Origin: Pseudomonadota bacterium
GTDB lineage: Bacteria; Pseudomonadota; Gammaproteobacteria; Burkholderiales; Burkholderiaceae_C
Assembly: GCA_963205115.1 (NCBI GenBank)
Contig: CAUJHV010000005.1
Span: forward strand, 124,001 to 188,000
DNA length: 64,000 bases
Reading direction: 5' to 3'
The notes under the pieces are model-generated. The model was not told the DNA's origin and did not search any database. It saw only the letters and a list, made by a program, of their open reading frames with translations. Shown here piece after piece: positions 1-10,875 of the stretch (position 1 is the stretch's first letter; every line of letters starts with the position of its first letter). The translations under genes and the position numbers were made by a program.

Positions 1-503
1 GTCAATGCCCACTGCGCGCCCATGCCCGCGCGCAGCACCTTGGGCGACCACAGGCCGGCCGTACCGCGCAAGGCGATGACCTGGCGCACGCCGAGCGCCG
101 AGGCGCTGCGCAGGATGCTGCCCACGTTGCCGGCATCCTGCAGGCGGTCAAGGATCAGCGTGGCGGCCTCGGGCAGCAGCGGCGGGGCCGCCGGCACCTC
201 GCACAGCCAGCCCATGCCGGCACTCGAGGGCAGCTGGCTCAGTGACTCGAACAGGCGGTCCGGCAGCACCACCACGTCATCCGCCAAGGTCGCCAGGCCT
301 TGCGCCGGCGTGCGCCAGGCCGAATCGCTGAACATTGCCGTGGCGGCACGCCGTCCGCGCGCCCGCAGTGCGCTGCCCAGGTGTTCGCCCTCCAGCCAGC
401 ACTGGCCGAGCTTGCGGTAGGCCCCCGGATCCTGCTGCAGCTTGCGCACGCGTTGCACCAGCGCGTTGTCGCGCGATTCGATGCGGCGCGGTTCGCGGCT
501 CAT
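1..503 (-). CDS. TrmH/SpoU-family RNA methyltransferase, C-terminus truncated by window edge
   Basis: Reverse-strand reading from ATG at 503: MSREPRRIESRDNALVQRVRKLQQDP...; NVGSILRSASALGV motif typical of SpoU methylases. Confidence 0.8.
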   Translation of the reverse strand, partial: MSREPRRIESRDNALVQRVRKLQQDPGAYRKLGQCWLEGEHLGSALRARGRRAATAMFSDSAWRTPAQGLATLADDVVVLPDRLFESLSQLPSSAGMGWLCEVPAAPPLLPEAATLILDRLQDAGNVGSILRSASALGVRQVIALRGTAGLWSPKVLRAGMGAQWAL

Positions 504-561
504 CGCGACGCGCCTTCGCACCGCGCGCCGCGGTGCCCGCAACTGGAGCGACGCCACGCAC

Positions 562-1188
562 TCATCGCGCCTGCTCCAGGGCCTCACGCACCGGCGCAAA
601 GCTGCGGCGGTGCGCCGGGCAGGCGCCGTGCGCGCGCAGGGCCTCCAGGTGCTCGCGTGTCGGGTAACCCTTGTGCTGCGCGAAGCCGTATTGCGGATGG
701 GCTTCGTGCAGCGCCAGACACAGGCGGTCGCGCCGCACCTTGGCCAGGATCGATGCCGCGGAGATGCTGGCCACCAGGGCATCGCCCCGGACGATGGCCT
801 CGGCGGGCACGGGCAGCACCGGAATGCGGTTGCCGTCGACCAGCACCTTGCTCGGCTTCAGGCGCAGGCCTTGCACCGCGCGGCGCATGGCCAGCATCGT
901 GGCCTGCAGGATGTTGAGCCGGTCGATCTCCTCGACCGAGGCCATGGCCACACACTGGCACAAGGCCTTGGCCATGATCTCGTCGTGGAGCGCCTCGCGC
1001 CGCGCGGCGGTCAGGACCTTGGAATCCGCCAGCCCGCGGATCGGCCGGATGTCGTCCAGGATGACCGCTGCCGCCACGACGGGGCCGGCCAGCGGCCCGC
1101 GGCCGGCCTCGTCCACGCCCGCCACCAGGCCGGGGACATCCCAGGAGAGCCCAAGCTGCTCAGGCGTCGATCGTCTGCGCGAGGGCAT
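562..1188 (-). CDS. rnhB: ribonuclease HII
   Basis: [21 protein letters not shown] signature. Confidence 0.95.
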   Translation of the reverse strand: MPSRRRSTPEQLGLSWDVPGLVAGVDEAGRGPLAGPVVAAAVILDDIRPIRGLADSKVLTAARREALHDEIMAKALCQCVAMASVEEIDRLNILQATMLAMRRAVQGLRLKPSKVLVDGNRIPVLPVPAEAIVRGDALVASISAASILAKVRRDRLCLALHEAHPQYGFAQHKGYPTREHLEALRAHGACPAHRRSFAPVREALEQAR

Positions 1189-2287
1189 CGGTGGCCAGCC
1201 GCGCGGTGTCCCGGCGCAGCAGATGGTGGAGTTCGGTGAAGCGCAGCACGAGCCGCTCGCGGCCCGGCGCGTCGTCCAGCCAGGTCAGCGTGGCATCGGC
1301 CAGCGCCGACGGCGTGCAGCGTTCCTGGATCAGCTCCGGCACCACAAAATCGCGGCACAGGATGTTGGGCAGCCCGACCCAGGGCTGGTAGGCCATGCGC
1401 TTCATCAGCGCCCAGGTCAGGCCATGCATGCGGTAGGCGATGACCATCGGCCGCTTGAACAGCGCCGCCTCCAGCGTGGCCGTGCCGCTGGCGATCAGTG
1501 TGGCGTCGCAGGCCGCCAGCGCCGCGTGCGATTGGCCGTCCAGCACCCGCAGCGAGGGCACGGGCTGCGCCGCCAGCAACGGATCGAGCACCGCGCGCAC
1601 CGCCGGCACGGCCGGCAGCACGAAGCGCAGCGACGGCCGTCGGCGCGCCAGTTCCGCCGCCGCCTGCAGCAGCACCGGGGCGATATACGCAATCTCCGAG
1701 CGCCGGCTGCCAGGCAGCACCGCGACCACGCCATCGTCTTCGGCCAACCCCAAGGCGCGACGTGCGGCGGCTCGCGGCGGCTCCATCGGAATGGCATCGG
1801 CCAGCGGATGGCCCACGTACGTGGCGGCCACACCGTGCGCCTGCAGCAACTCGGGCTCGAAGGGGAACAGGCACAGCACACGGTCCGCGCTGCGCACGAT
1901 CTTCTTCACGCGCGAGCCGCGCCAGGCCCAGATCGACGGACACACAAAATGCACCGTGCGGATACCGCCGGCCTTCAGCCGGGCCTCGAGCCCCAGGTTG
2001 AAATCCGGCGCATCGACGCCGATGAAGGCCCGCGGCGGATCGGCCAGCAGCCGCGCCGCCAGCTGCTCGCGGATGCCGGAAATCTCGCGGTAGTGCTTCA
2101 GCACTTCGACATAACCGCGTACCGCCAGCTTCTCGTGCGGCCACCAGGCCTGTAAGCCGTGTTCGGCCATGCGCGGGCCGCCGATGCCCACGGTCTGCAG
2201 ATCGGGCCAGCGGGCCTTCATGCCGCCCATCAGCAGGCCGGCGAGCAGGTCGCCAGAAGCCTCTCCGGCCACCATGCCCAGCCGCAT
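1160..2287 (-). CDS. lpxB: lipid-A-disaccharide synthase
   Basis: [13 protein letters not shown] and downstream family motifs; lpx gene order. Confidence 0.95.
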   Translation of the reverse strand: MRLGMVAGEASGDLLAGLLMGGMKARWPDLQTVGIGGPRMAEHGLQAWWPHEKLAVRGYVEVLKHYREISGIREQLAARLLADPPRAFIGVDAPDFNLGLEARLKAGGIRTVHFVCPSIWAWRGSRVKKIVRSADRVLCLFPFEPELLQAHGVAATYVGHPLADAIPMEPPRAAARRALGLAEDDGVVAVLPGSRRSEIAYIAPVLLQAAAELARRRPSLRFVLPAVPAVRAVLDPLLAAQPVPSLRVLDGQSHAALAACDATLIASGTATLEAALFKRPMVIAYRMHGLTWALMKRMAYQPWVGLPNILCRDFVVPELIQERCTPSALADATLTWLDDAPGRERLVLRFTELHHLLRRDTARLATDALAQTIDA

Positions 2288-2312
2288 CGGCGCGTTCTCC
2301 GGGTGGGGGCGC

Positions 2313-3110
2313 TCAGCGCGCGATGCCGCGCGTGGAGGCTGCCAGGAAGTCCAGCAGCAGCTGAACGTCGGCGTCAGCCTGCGGGTCGTCGGCCACGCTG
2401 CCCTTGAGCGCGGTGATCGCCGCCTTGGCCTGGTCCAGCGTCAGGCCGTCGCGGTACAGCAGGCGGTGCATCTGCTTGATCTGCGCGATGCGCTCGCGCG
2501 AAAAACCGCGGCGGCGCAGGCCTTCGATGTTGAAGCCGTGCACGGCCAGCGGATGGCCCGCCACCATCATGTAGGGCGGCACGTCCTGCGAGACATGGCT
2601 CTGGAAGCCGGTCATCGCATGCGCACCCACGTGGGTGAACTGGTGCACGCCCGTCAGGCCGCCGATGATCACCCAGTCGCCGATATGCACATGGCCGGCC
2701 AGCGTCGCGTTGTTGGCCAGCACCGTGCGGTTGCCCACCTGCACGTCGTGCGCGATGTGCACGTAGGCCATCACCCAGTTGTCGCTGCCCACGCGGGTGA
2801 CGCCGACGTCCTGCGCGGTGCCGCGGTTGAAGGTGCAGAATTCGCGGATGGTGTTGCGGTCGCCGATCTGCAGCGAGGTCGGCTCGCCGCGGTACTTCAT
2901 GTCCTGCGGCGCGGCGCCCAGCGAGCTGTGCGCGAAGATGCGGTTGTCGCGGCCGATGAAGGTCGGCCCTTCGATCACGCAGTGCGCGCCGACAGTGGTG
3001 CCGGCGTCGATGCGCACGCCGGCGCCGATGACCGCATAAGGACCGATCTCGACCGTCGGGTCGAGTTCGGCCGCCGCATCGACGATGGCCGTCGAATGAA
3101 TCGCACCCAT
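2313..3110 (-). CDS. lpxA: acyl-ACP--UDP-N-acetylglucosamine O-acyltransferase
   Basis: Hexapeptide-repeat protein starting [18 protein letters not shown]; start trimmed from ORF at 3161. Confidence 0.93.
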   Translation of the reverse strand: MGAIHSTAIVDAAAELDPTVEIGPYAVIGAGVRIDAGTTVGAHCVIEGPTFIGRDNRIFAHSSLGAAPQDMKYRGEPTSLQIGDRNTIREFCTFNRGTAQDVGVTRVGSDNWVMAYVHIAHDVQVGNRTVLANNATLAGHVHIGDWVIIGGLTGVHQFTHVGAHAMTGFQSHVSQDVPPYMMVAGHPLAVHGFNIEGLRRRGFSRERIAQIKQMHRLLYRDGLTLDQAKAAITALKGSVADDPQADADVQLLLDFLAASTRGIAR

Positions 3111-3136
3111 GCTCGTGATCCCTGCCGGGCCCGGCC

Positions 3137-3586
3137 TCAGGGCAGGCGCCGCGTGGCGCACATCAGCTCGGCTTCGACGGCCAGTTCGCCATCCACCGAC
3201 GCACGCGCCGCGTACTTGTAGATGCCGGCCTTGGCCCGCAGCAGGTTCACTTCCATCACCAGCTGGTCACCGGGTTCGACCGGACGCTTGAAGCGCGCCC
3301 CGTCGATGCCGGCGAAGTAGTAGACGGTCTTTTCGTCCGGCAACTGGCCGGCGGTCTCGAACGACAGGATGGCCGCGGCCTGCGCCAGCGCTTCCAGCAT
3401 CAACACGCCAGGCATGACCGGCCGGTGCGGGAAGTGGCCGGGAAAGAACGGCTCGTTGATCGTCACGTTCTTGACGGCCTTGATGCGCACGCCCTTTTCG
3501 AGCTCGAGCACCCGGTCGACGAGCAGGAAGGGGTAGCGGTGCGGCAGCCGCTTGAGGATCTCGTGGATGTCCAGCTTCGTCGTCAT
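3137..3586 (-). CDS. fabZ: 3-hydroxyacyl-ACP dehydratase
   Basis: [15 protein letters not shown] and [14 protein letters not shown] motifs. Confidence 0.96.
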   Translation of the reverse strand: MTTKLDIHEILKRLPHRYPFLLVDRVLELEKGVRIKAVKNVTINEPFFPGHFPHRPVMPGVLMLEALAQAAAILSFETAGQLPDEKTVYYFAGIDGARFKRPVEPGDQLVMEVNLLRAKAGIYKYAARASVDGELAVEAELMCATRRLP

Positions 3587-4611
3587 GTGTTCTTCTTCTC
3601 CAGGGCTCTGAGTCGGTCGCGCAGGGCGTGAAGCTGCCGCAGCGTCGCCGCATTCTTTTCCCAGGACGCATTGTCGTCGAAGGGGAACACGCCGCTGTAC
3701 TGGCCCGGCTTGTGGATCGAGCGCGAGATCACTGTGGCGGCCGAGACATGCACGTGATCGACCAGTTCCAGATGGCCCAGGACGATGGCGCCACCGCCGA
3801 TGGTGCAGTGGCGCCCGATGCGCGCGCTGCCTGCGACGCCCACGCAGCCGGCCATCGCCGTGTGCGCACCGACGTGAACGTTATGGGCGATCTGCACGAG
3901 GTTGTCGAGCTTGACGCCGTCCTCGAGCACGGTGTCCTCGAGCGCGCCGCGGTCGATGCAGGTGTTGGCACCGATTTCGACATCGTCGCCGATGTGCACG
4001 CCGCCGAGTTGTTCGATCTTGGTCCAGCGCCCGGCTTCGGGCGCAAAGCCGAAGCCGTCCGCGCCGATGACCGCGCCCGAGTGCACGATGCCGCGCGCGC
4101 CGATCACGCAGCCCGCGCCCAGCACGGTGCGTGCACGCAAGACCGTGGCCTCGCCGACCTGCGCGCCAGCTTCGACCACGGCATGCATGTCGACGACCGC
4201 ATGCGCGCCGATCTGCGCACCCGGCCCCACATAGGCCAGCGCGCCCACGTGCGCCGTGGGGTGCACCTGGGCGCCCGCTTCGATCACCGCGCTGCGGTGA
4301 ATGCCGGGCGCCGGCCGCGGGCGCGTCTGTGCCGCCCACCATTGGGTGAGCCGCGCAAAAGCCAGGTAGGGGTCGGCGCAGATCACGGCCGACGGGCAGC
4401 GCGCGGCCGCCTCGCGCATGGCCGGCGCGACGATCACGCAGCCGGCCTGCGTCTGCTCGAGTTGCGCGCCGTAGCGCGGGTTGGCCAGGAAGGAGACCGT
4501 CTGCGCATCGGCCGACGCGAGACCGCCGATGCGCGTGATGGCCTGCGCGCCGTTGCCGAGGAGTTCACCGCCGAGCTGTTCGCTCAGCGCCTGCGCGTTG
4601 GTCGAGACCAC
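3583..4611 (-). CDS. lpxD: UDP-3-O-(3-hydroxymyristoyl)glucosamine N-acyltransferase
   Basis: Left-handed beta-helix repeats; between fabZ and ompH. Confidence 0.95.
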   Translation of the reverse strand: MVSTNAQALSEQLGGELLGNGAQAITRIGGLASADAQTVSFLANPRYGAQLEQTQAGCVIVAPAMREAAARCPSAVICADPYLAFARLTQWWAAQTRPRPAPGIHRSAVIEAGAQVHPTAHVGALAYVGPGAQIGAHAVVDMHAVVEAGAQVGEATVLRARTVLGAGCVIGARGIVHSGAVIGADGFGFAPEAGRWTKIEQLGGVHIGDDVEIGANTCIDRGALEDTVLEDGVKLDNLVQIAHNVHVGAHTAMAGCVGVAGSARIGRHCTIGGGAIVLGHLELVDHVHVSAATVISRSIHKPGQYSGVFPFDDNASWEKNAATLRQLHALRDRLRALEKKNT

Positions 4612-4623
4612 GCGCGACGGGCC

Positions 4624-5142
4624 TCAGCGGCCGCTGCTCAAGGCCTTGATGACCTTGTCGGTGATGTCCACGCGCGGGCCGGCCATCACGACCGACTGGT
4701 CCTGCAGGATCAGGTCGTACTTTTCGGTCTCGAAGATCGACTTGATGACCTTGTTCGCGCGCTCGACAATGCCAGCCAGCTCTTCGTTCTTGCGCTGGTT
4801 CAGGTCTTCCTGGAACTCGCGGCGCCTGCGCTGCAGATCACGGTCCTGTTCAAGCAGCTCGCGCTGGCGCCGCGTGCGCTCGGCCTCGGACAGGGTGGGC
4901 CCGTCCTTGTCGAGCTTGTCGGCCGCGGCCTTGAGCTTGGCGGTCTGGTCGTTCAGGTCCTTCTCGCGGCGGCCGAATTCGGCCTCGAGCTTGGTCTGCG
5001 CCACCTTGGCGGGCGCGGCATCCCGCAGGACACGCTCGCTGTTGACGTAGCCGATCTTGAGTTCCTGGGCGGAAGCCGGCAGGGTGACCGCAGCGGCCAG
5101 GGTCACAGCGGCCATTGCGGCCTTGAGCGAAGCATTCATCAA
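4624..5142 (-). CDS. OmpH/Skp-family periplasmic chaperone
   Basis: Signal peptide, ELKIGYVNSERVLRDAAPAK, coiled-coil body; next to bamA. Confidence 0.92.
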   Translation of the reverse strand: MMNASLKAAMAAVTLAAAVTLPASAQELKIGYVNSERVLRDAAPAKVAQTKLEAEFGRREKDLNDQTAKLKAAADKLDKDGPTLSEAERTRRQRELLEQDRDLQRRRREFQEDLNQRKNEELAGIVERANKVIKSIFETEKYDLILQDQSVVMAGPRVDITDKVIKALSSGR

Positions 5143-7442
5143 AAAGCGGTCCCGATCTGAAACTGGAACTTCTGGATTCTATCGGTCGCCTGCGCCCGGA
5201 TCGGCGAACCCCAGCTGAGCTTCAGGGGGCCCATGGGGGAGATCCAGCTCAGGCCCAGACCGGACGAAATACGCAGGCTGTCGCCGCGGATCTTTTCGTC
5301 CTCGCGCCAGACGTTGCCGGCGTCCGCAAACGCGAAGATGCGCAAGGATTTGTCGTTGCCGGTGCCCGGCACCGGGAAGTAGACCTCGGCGTTGAGGTTG
5401 AGCTTCTTGGCGCCGCCGATAAACGCACCGGTGGGGTCGATGACACCCAGCGAGCCTTGTTCGAACGCGCGCACGGAACCCAGACCACCGCCGTAGAAAT
5501 TCTTGAACAGCGGATACGGCTTGCCGCCGTAGCCTTTGCCGAGGCCCACTTCGCCGTTGAGCATCAACGACATCTTCAGCGGCAGCGCCCAATATTGCTG
5601 CCACTGCAGGTTCGTGCGCAGGTAGCGCAGGTCGCCGGCCACGCTCCACTCGACGTTCACACGCTGGTAGCGGCCGCGCGTGGGCGTGAGCACGTTGTCC
5701 CGCTCGTCGCGCTGCCAGCCCAGCGTCAGCGGCAGCGCATTGCTGGTGGGGCCGAACTGTTCGCGGTAGATGAAGTAGCTGTTCGGAATCGCGGTGTCGG
5801 CCTTGATCTCGGTGCGCTCCAGACCGACGCCGAAGAACACCGTGTCGCTCTCCGAGAAGGGCACGCCGAAGCGCAGCGACGCGCCCGGCGTGACCAGCTG
5901 GTACTGGTTGCCCAGGCTGTTGTACGGGCGGCTCGTGCGGTAGTAGAGGTCGATGGCCCGCGAGATGCCATCGACCGTGAAGTACGGATCGACCGTCGTG
6001 AGCTGCAGCGAGCGGTTGTTCTTGCTGGTGTTGAGTTCGAGGCCCAGGTAGTTGCCTGAACCGAAGACGTTGTCCTGCTTGATGGACGCGGTGAACGACA
6101 GCTTGTCGGCGCTGGAGTAGCCCGCACCGACCATCAGGTTGCCGGTGGCGCGCTCTTCCACGGTGACGATCAGGTCCACCTGGTCCGGCTGGCCGGCGAT
6201 TTCCTGCGTCTCGACGCCGACATCCTTGAAGTAGCCCAGGCGCTCGACGCGGTCACGCGAGAGCTTGATGCGGTTGGCGTCGTACCACGAGGACTCCAAC
6301 TGTCGAAATTCGCGGCGGATGACTTCGTCGCGCGTCTTGGTGTTGCCCGCGACCTCGATGCGGCGGACATACACGCGGCGCTGAGGCTCGGCCGCCAGCA
6401 CCACGACGACCTGTCCCGTCGCGCGGTCGACTTCGGGCCGGGACTCCACACGGGCGAAGGCGTAGCCGAAGGTGCCGAAGCGGTCGGTGAAGGCCTTGGT
6501 GGTGGCGATGACGTCCTCGCCGCGGTAGGGCTGGCCGGGGCGGATGCGCACCAGCGACTTGAACTCGTCCTCGCGGCCCAGATACTGGCCTTCGAGCTTC
6601 ACGCCGGTGACCGTATAGGGCTGGCCCTCGTTCACCGAAATCGTGATGGAGATGTCCTGCTTGTCCGGCGAGATCGTGACCTGCGTGGACTCGATCTGGA
6701 ATTCCAGATAGCCGCGGTTCAGGTAGTAGGCGCGGATGGTCTCGAGGTCGGCATTGAGCTTGACGCGCGAATAGCGGTCGGACTTGGTGTACCAGGTCAT
6801 CCAGCCGCCGACCGTCAGGTCCATCAGGCCCAGCAGCGTCGACTCGGAGAAGACCTTCGCACCAACGATGCGGATGTCCTTGATCTTGGCCGCGTCGCCT
6901 TCGCTCATCGTGAAGGTGACGTTCACGCGGTTGCGCTCCAGCGGCGTGATCGTCGTGACGACCTCGGCGCCGTAGAGGCTTCGCGACAGGTACTGCCGCT
7001 TGATTTCCTGTTCCGCCTTGTCGACCAGCGCGCGGTCGAAGGGCAGGCCTTCGCCGATGCCCGCGTCCTTCAGCGACTTGACCAGCGTGTCCTTGTCGAA
7101 TTCCTTCAGCCCCGCAAATTCGACCGCGGCGATGACGGCGCGCTCGTCGACGATGACCACCGCCACCGTGCCGTCGACCTCGATGCGCACGTCCTTGAAC
7201 AGGCCGGTGGCGAACAGCGCGCGCAGCGCCAGCGCGGCCTTTTCGTCGGTGTAGGTGTCGCCGATGCGAAAGGGCAGCGCAGCGAAGACCGTGCCCGGGT
7301 CGGAACGCTGAAGGCCCTCGACACGGATGTCCTTGATGACGAAGGGCTCGACGGCCCACGCGGCCGGGGCCGCCACGAAGGCCGCAATGGCCACGACGGC
7401 CGCGGCCGGATGCAGCGGACCTGAAAGTCGAAAAGGAATCAT
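5139..7442 (-). CDS. bamA: outer membrane protein assembly factor BamA
   Basis: POTRA repeats and beta-barrel end (GPLKLSWGSPI...FQFQIGTAF); start at MIPFRLSGPLH, the longer ORF to 8375 is out-of-frame read-through of rseP. Confidence 0.95.
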   Translation of the reverse strand: MIPFRLSGPLHPAAAVVAIAAFVAAPAAWAVEPFVIKDIRVEGLQRSDPGTVFAALPFRIGDTYTDEKAALALRALFATGLFKDVRIEVDGTVAVVIVDERAVIAAVEFAGLKEFDKDTLVKSLKDAGIGEGLPFDRALVDKAEQEIKRQYLSRSLYGAEVVTTITPLERNRVNVTFTMSEGDAAKIKDIRIVGAKVFSESTLLGLMDLTVGGWMTWYTKSDRYSRVKLNADLETIRAYYLNRGYLEFQIESTQVTISPDKQDISITISVNEGQPYTVTGVKLEGQYLGREDEFKSLVRIRPGQPYRGEDVIATTKAFTDRFGTFGYAFARVESRPEVDRATGQVVVVLAAEPQRRVYVRRIEVAGNTKTRDEVIRREFRQLESSWYDANRIKLSRDRVERLGYFKDVGVETQEIAGQPDQVDLIVTVEERATGNLMVGAGYSSADKLSFTASIKQDNVFGSGNYLGLELNTSKNNRSLQLTTVDPYFTVDGISRAIDLYYRTSRPYNSLGNQYQLVTPGASLRFGVPFSESDTVFFGVGLERTEIKADTAIPNSYFIYREQFGPTSNALPLTLGWQRDERDNVLTPTRGRYQRVNVEWSVAGDLRYLRTNLQWQQYWALPLKMSLMLNGEVGLGKGYGGKPYPLFKNFYGGGLGSVRAFEQGSLGVIDPTGAFIGGAKKLNLNAEVYFPVPGTGNDKSLRIFAFADAGNVWREDEKIRGDSLRISSGLGLSWISPMGPLKLSWGSPIRAQATDRIQKFQFQIGTAF

Positions 7443-7447
7443 CGGGT

Positions 7448-8827
7448 TCAGTGCAGGCCCAGGATACGGGCAACGTCGTTGAAGAGGGCAACCGACATCA
7501 TCACCAGCAGCAGGGCAATGCCCCCACGCTGCAGTCGGTCGAGCCAGCGCTCCGGCACCGGGCGGCCCGTGACCGCCTCGAAGAAATAATACATCAGGTG
7601 CCCGCCGTCGAGCATGGGCAGCGGCAGGAGGTTCAGCACCCCCAGACTCACGCTGACGAGCGCGAGAAACGCGAGGTAGTAGGCCAGGCCCTGCTGCACC
7701 GATTGGCCCGCATAGTCGGCGATCGTCAGCGGCCCGCTGAGGTTCTTCAGCGAGGCCTGGCCGATGACCATGCGGCCCAGCATCTTGACGGTGAGCACCG
7801 ACATGTCCACGGTGCGCTGCAGGCCCGTGGCGAGACCGTCGATCGGGCCCTGGCGCACCAGCACCATCTCCGGCGCCTGGCCCACAAAGGCCTCGATGCG
7901 GCCGATGGGCGCCGCATCGTTGCCGGAACCTGCCACGACCTTGGGCGTGACGGTCACATCCATGGCCTGACCGGCGCGTTCGATGCGCCACTGCATCGGC
8001 ACGCCGGCGTTGCCCCGCACGGCCATGCGGATGCGGTCGCGCAGCGTCTGCGCATCCGGCACCGGCACGTCGTCCACACGCAGCACGCGGTCTCCGGCCT
8101 TCAGCCCCGCAGCCGCACCGGCACCGCCGCTCTTGACCTCGCCCAGCACCGGTTCGCTGTAGGGCGCACCCAGACCCAGGCGGCGCATCAGCTGCGCATC
8201 GACCTCGCGTGTCTGCAAGGCGGCCGTATCGAGCACCACTTCGCGCCGACCGCGCCCTGCGCGGTCGGTCACGGCCAGATGCAGCCGGCGGCTTTCCAGC
8301 GCGGCGTCGGTCGCGCGCCAGCGCAGGTCGCTCAGCGACAGCACCGGGCTCCAGTTCATGCCGTCGTCGGACCACTCACGCACCCAGTCGCCCGAACGCA
8401 TGCCCGCACGCGCAGCCGGCGACTCGGCCACCGGCGCGCTCAGCACCGCCTTGGGCTCCTGCACGCCGACCCACTGCGCCGCACCGTAGAGCAGCACCGC
8501 CAGCGCCAGATTGGCCGCGGGCCCGGCGACGACCACCAGCGCGCGCTGCCACAGCGGGCGGCGGTTGAAAGCCCGCTCGAGCTCGTGCGGCGCCACGGGG
8601 CCCTCGCGCTCGTCGAGCATGCGCACGTAGCCGCCCAGAGGCAGCGCCGACAGCACGAATTCGGTCTGGTCCTTGCCGAGCTTGCGCGTGAACACCACGC
8701 GGCCGAAGCCGATGGAAAACCGCAGCACCTTGACGCCACAGGCCACGGCCACGCGGTAGTGGCCGTATTCGTGGACGACGATGAGCACGCCCAGCGTCAA
8801 CAGGAAAGCAAGGACAGTGGTGATCAT
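7448..8827 (-). CDS. rseP: RIP metalloprotease RseP (site-2 protease)
   Basis: HEYGHY zinc motif, PDZ region, LLPLPMLDGGHL. Confidence 0.95.
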   Translation of the reverse strand: MITTVLAFLLTLGVLIVVHEYGHYRVAVACGVKVLRFSIGFGRVVFTRKLGKDQTEFVLSALPLGGYVRMLDEREGPVAPHELERAFNRRPLWQRALVVVAGPAANLALAVLLYGAAQWVGVQEPKAVLSAPVAESPAARAGMRSGDWVREWSDDGMNWSPVLSLSDLRWRATDAALESRRLHLAVTDRAGRGRREVVLDTAALQTREVDAQLMRRLGLGAPYSEPVLGEVKSGGAGAAAGLKAGDRVLRVDDVPVPDAQTLRDRIRMAVRGNAGVPMQWRIERAGQAMDVTVTPKVVAGSGNDAAPIGRIEAFVGQAPEMVLVRQGPIDGLATGLQRTVDMSVLTVKMLGRMVIGQASLKNLSGPLTIADYAGQSVQQGLAYYLAFLALVSVSLGVLNLLPLPMLDGGHLMYYFFEAVTGRPVPERWLDRLQRGGIALLLVMMSVALFNDVARILGLH

Positions 8828-10029
8828 GCGGCGCTCTTCCTGGCCAGTTGACTGGCCATTTCGCGCGCCCGCGCATCGATCTCGAGCAGATCGCCCACAT
8901 CGCGTGGCGCCGCCTGGCGACCGGCCAGGGCGTCCAGCGTACCGCGGTTGACCTCGTGGATCGCCGTGAAGCGGATATCACCCCTCAGAAAGCCCTCGAC
9001 GGCCACCTCGTTGGCCGCATTCAGCACGACCGAACTGCCTGGCGGCCCTTCGAGCGCCTGGTAGGCCAGCTGCAGCCCGGGGAAACGCTGCGTGTCCGCG
9101 GGTTCGAACGTCAGCCCCGCCAGACGAAGGAAATCGAGCCGCTCGGCGCCGGCCTCGATGCGTTGCGGGAAGGACAGCCCGTAGGCGATCGGCACCTTCA
9201 TATCGGGCGTGCCCAGCTGCGCCAGCACGGACGCATCGCGGCACACGACCATCGAGTGGATGATGCTCTGCGGATGGATGACGACGCGGATCTGCTGCGG
9301 CGTCAGGTCGAACAGCCAGCGCGCCTCGATGACCTCGAGCGCCTTGTTCATCATGGTGGCCGAATCCACCGAGATCTTGCGGCCCATGACCCAGTTCGGG
9401 TGCGCACAGGCCTGGTCCGGCGTCACGTCGGCCAGTGACAGCGGATCGCGGGTGCGGAACGGGCCGCCCGAGGCCGTCAGCACGATGTGGTCGATGCGCG
9501 AGGCCCACTGCGAGCGGTCTTCGGGCAGGCACTGGAAGATCGCCGAGTGTTCGCTGTCGATGGGCAACAGCGTCGCCCCGCCCTCGCGCACGGCGTCCAT
9601 GAACAAGGCGCCGCCGACGACCAGCGCTTCCTTGTTGGCCAGCAGCAGCCGCTTGCCGGCGCGCGCCGCGGCCATGCAGGGCTCCAGACCCGCGGCGCCG
9701 ACGATGGCGGCCATCACGCTGTCGACGTCCGGGTGTGCGGCCACTTCTTCCAGGGCGCGTGCGCCGACGAGCACCTCGGTGCGCACGCCGGCATCCCGCA
9801 GCGCATCGCGCAGCGCGGCGGCCTGTGCCTGCTCGGGCACCACCGCAAAACGCGGCCGGAACTGCCGGCATTGCGCGGCGAGTTCGTCCGTGCGACGGAA
9901 GGCCGACAGCGCGGTCACCTCGAAGCGGTCCGGGTGCCGGGCGATCACGTCCAGCGTGCTTACGCCGATCGAACCCGTGGACCCCAGGATGGCCACGCGC
10001 TGCCGCGGATGATGGGTCGAATGGCTCAT
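8824..10029 (-). CDS. dxr: 1-deoxy-D-xylulose 5-phosphate reductoisomerase
   Basis: VAILGSTGSIGVSTLDV; ATGA overlap with cdsA supports start at 10029. Confidence 0.95.
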   Translation of the reverse strand: MSHSTHHPRQRVAILGSTGSIGVSTLDVIARHPDRFEVTALSAFRRTDELAAQCRQFRPRFAVVPEQAQAAALRDALRDAGVRTEVLVGARALEEVAAHPDVDSVMAAIVGAAGLEPCMAAARAGKRLLLANKEALVVGGALFMDAVREGGATLLPIDSEHSAIFQCLPEDRSQWASRIDHIVLTASGGPFRTRDPLSLADVTPDQACAHPNWVMGRKISVDSATMMNKALEVIEARWLFDLTPQQIRVVIHPQSIIHSMVVCRDASVLAQLGTPDMKVPIAYGLSFPQRIEAGAERLDFLRLAGLTFEPADTQRFPGLQLAYQALEGPPGSSVVLNAANEVAVEGFLRGDIRFTAIHEVNRGTLDALAGRQAAPRDVGDLLEIDARAREMASQLARKSAA

Positions 10030-10871
10030 CAGGAACTCCACTGGCTCACGGCCATGGCCAAGGGCAGGGTCGGCAGCAAGGCGTCGACACGGTCCAACAC
10101 GCCGCCGTGGCCCGGCAGCAGGCCGCTCGAATCCTTGGCGCCGACGGCCCGCTTGGCCAGCGATTCGACCAGGTCGCCGACGACGCTCATCGCGGTCAGC
10201 CCGGCCAGCAGCAACACGCCCACGACCCAGCCGTAATGGTCACGCAGCACCGAGAAAAGGCTGGGCCCGCGGCCGTCCGCACCCGCCTGCCAGGCGAGCC
10301 AGGCGGCGGCCAGCAGCGCCACGCCCAGCATGCCGCTGAAGACACCTTCCCAGCTCTTGCCCGGGCTGATCGACGGGGCCAGCTTGTGCCGCCCGAAGGC
10401 GCGGCCACCCGCATAGGCCGAGATGTCGGCCACCCAGACCACGCACAGCACCGAAAGAATGAAGCCCAGGCCGAGCCCACGCGCCGAGGCCAGCGCCAGC
10501 CAGGCGGCCCACAGCGCGACGCCGCCCAGCAGCGCCCGCGCCGCGGCGGGCAGCGAAGGCCAGGCCGCAGGACCCGCACGCAGCGCCAGCGCACCGCCAA
10601 TGATCCACACCGCGCCGGCGATCCACCACACGGCCTGCGGCGCGTGTGTGGTCCAGCCCGACGCCCAGGCAAGCGCACAGGCCAGCGCCAGCACGAGCCC
10701 CCCGGCCACGGAAAGCCCGAATGCATAGCCGTTGAGACGACCCCACTCCCAGCCGCCGGCCGCGATCAGCACGAGGGTCAGGACCAGGAAAGGCGCCGGG
10801 GCCTGCGCCGCCAGCGCCGGCACGAGCAGCGCCAGCAGGACGACGGCCGTGACGATGCGTGTGCCGAGCAT
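10029..10871 (-). CDS. cdsA: phosphatidate cytidylyltransferase
   Basis: Hydrophobic protein with SVVGDLVESLAKRAVGAKDSSGLLPGHGGVLDRVD signature. Confidence 0.94.
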   Translation of the reverse strand: MLGTRIVTAVVLLALLVPALAAQAPAPFLVLTLVLIAAGGWEWGRLNGYAFGLSVAGGLVLALACALAWASGWTTHAPQAVWWIAGAVWIIGGALALRAGPAAWPSLPAAARALLGGVALWAAWLALASARGLGLGFILSVLCVVWVADISAYAGGRAFGRHKLAPSISPGKSWEGVFSGMLGVALLAAAWLAWQAGADGRGPSLFSVLRDHYGWVVGVLLLAGLTAMSVVGDLVESLAKRAVGAKDSSGLLPGHGGVLDRVDALLPTLPLAMAVSQWSS

Positions 10872-10875
10872 GCGC

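Noticed and set aside
7443-8375. N-terminal extension of the bamA ORF
   Set aside because: Lies out of frame within rseP; BamA signal peptide begins at 7442.
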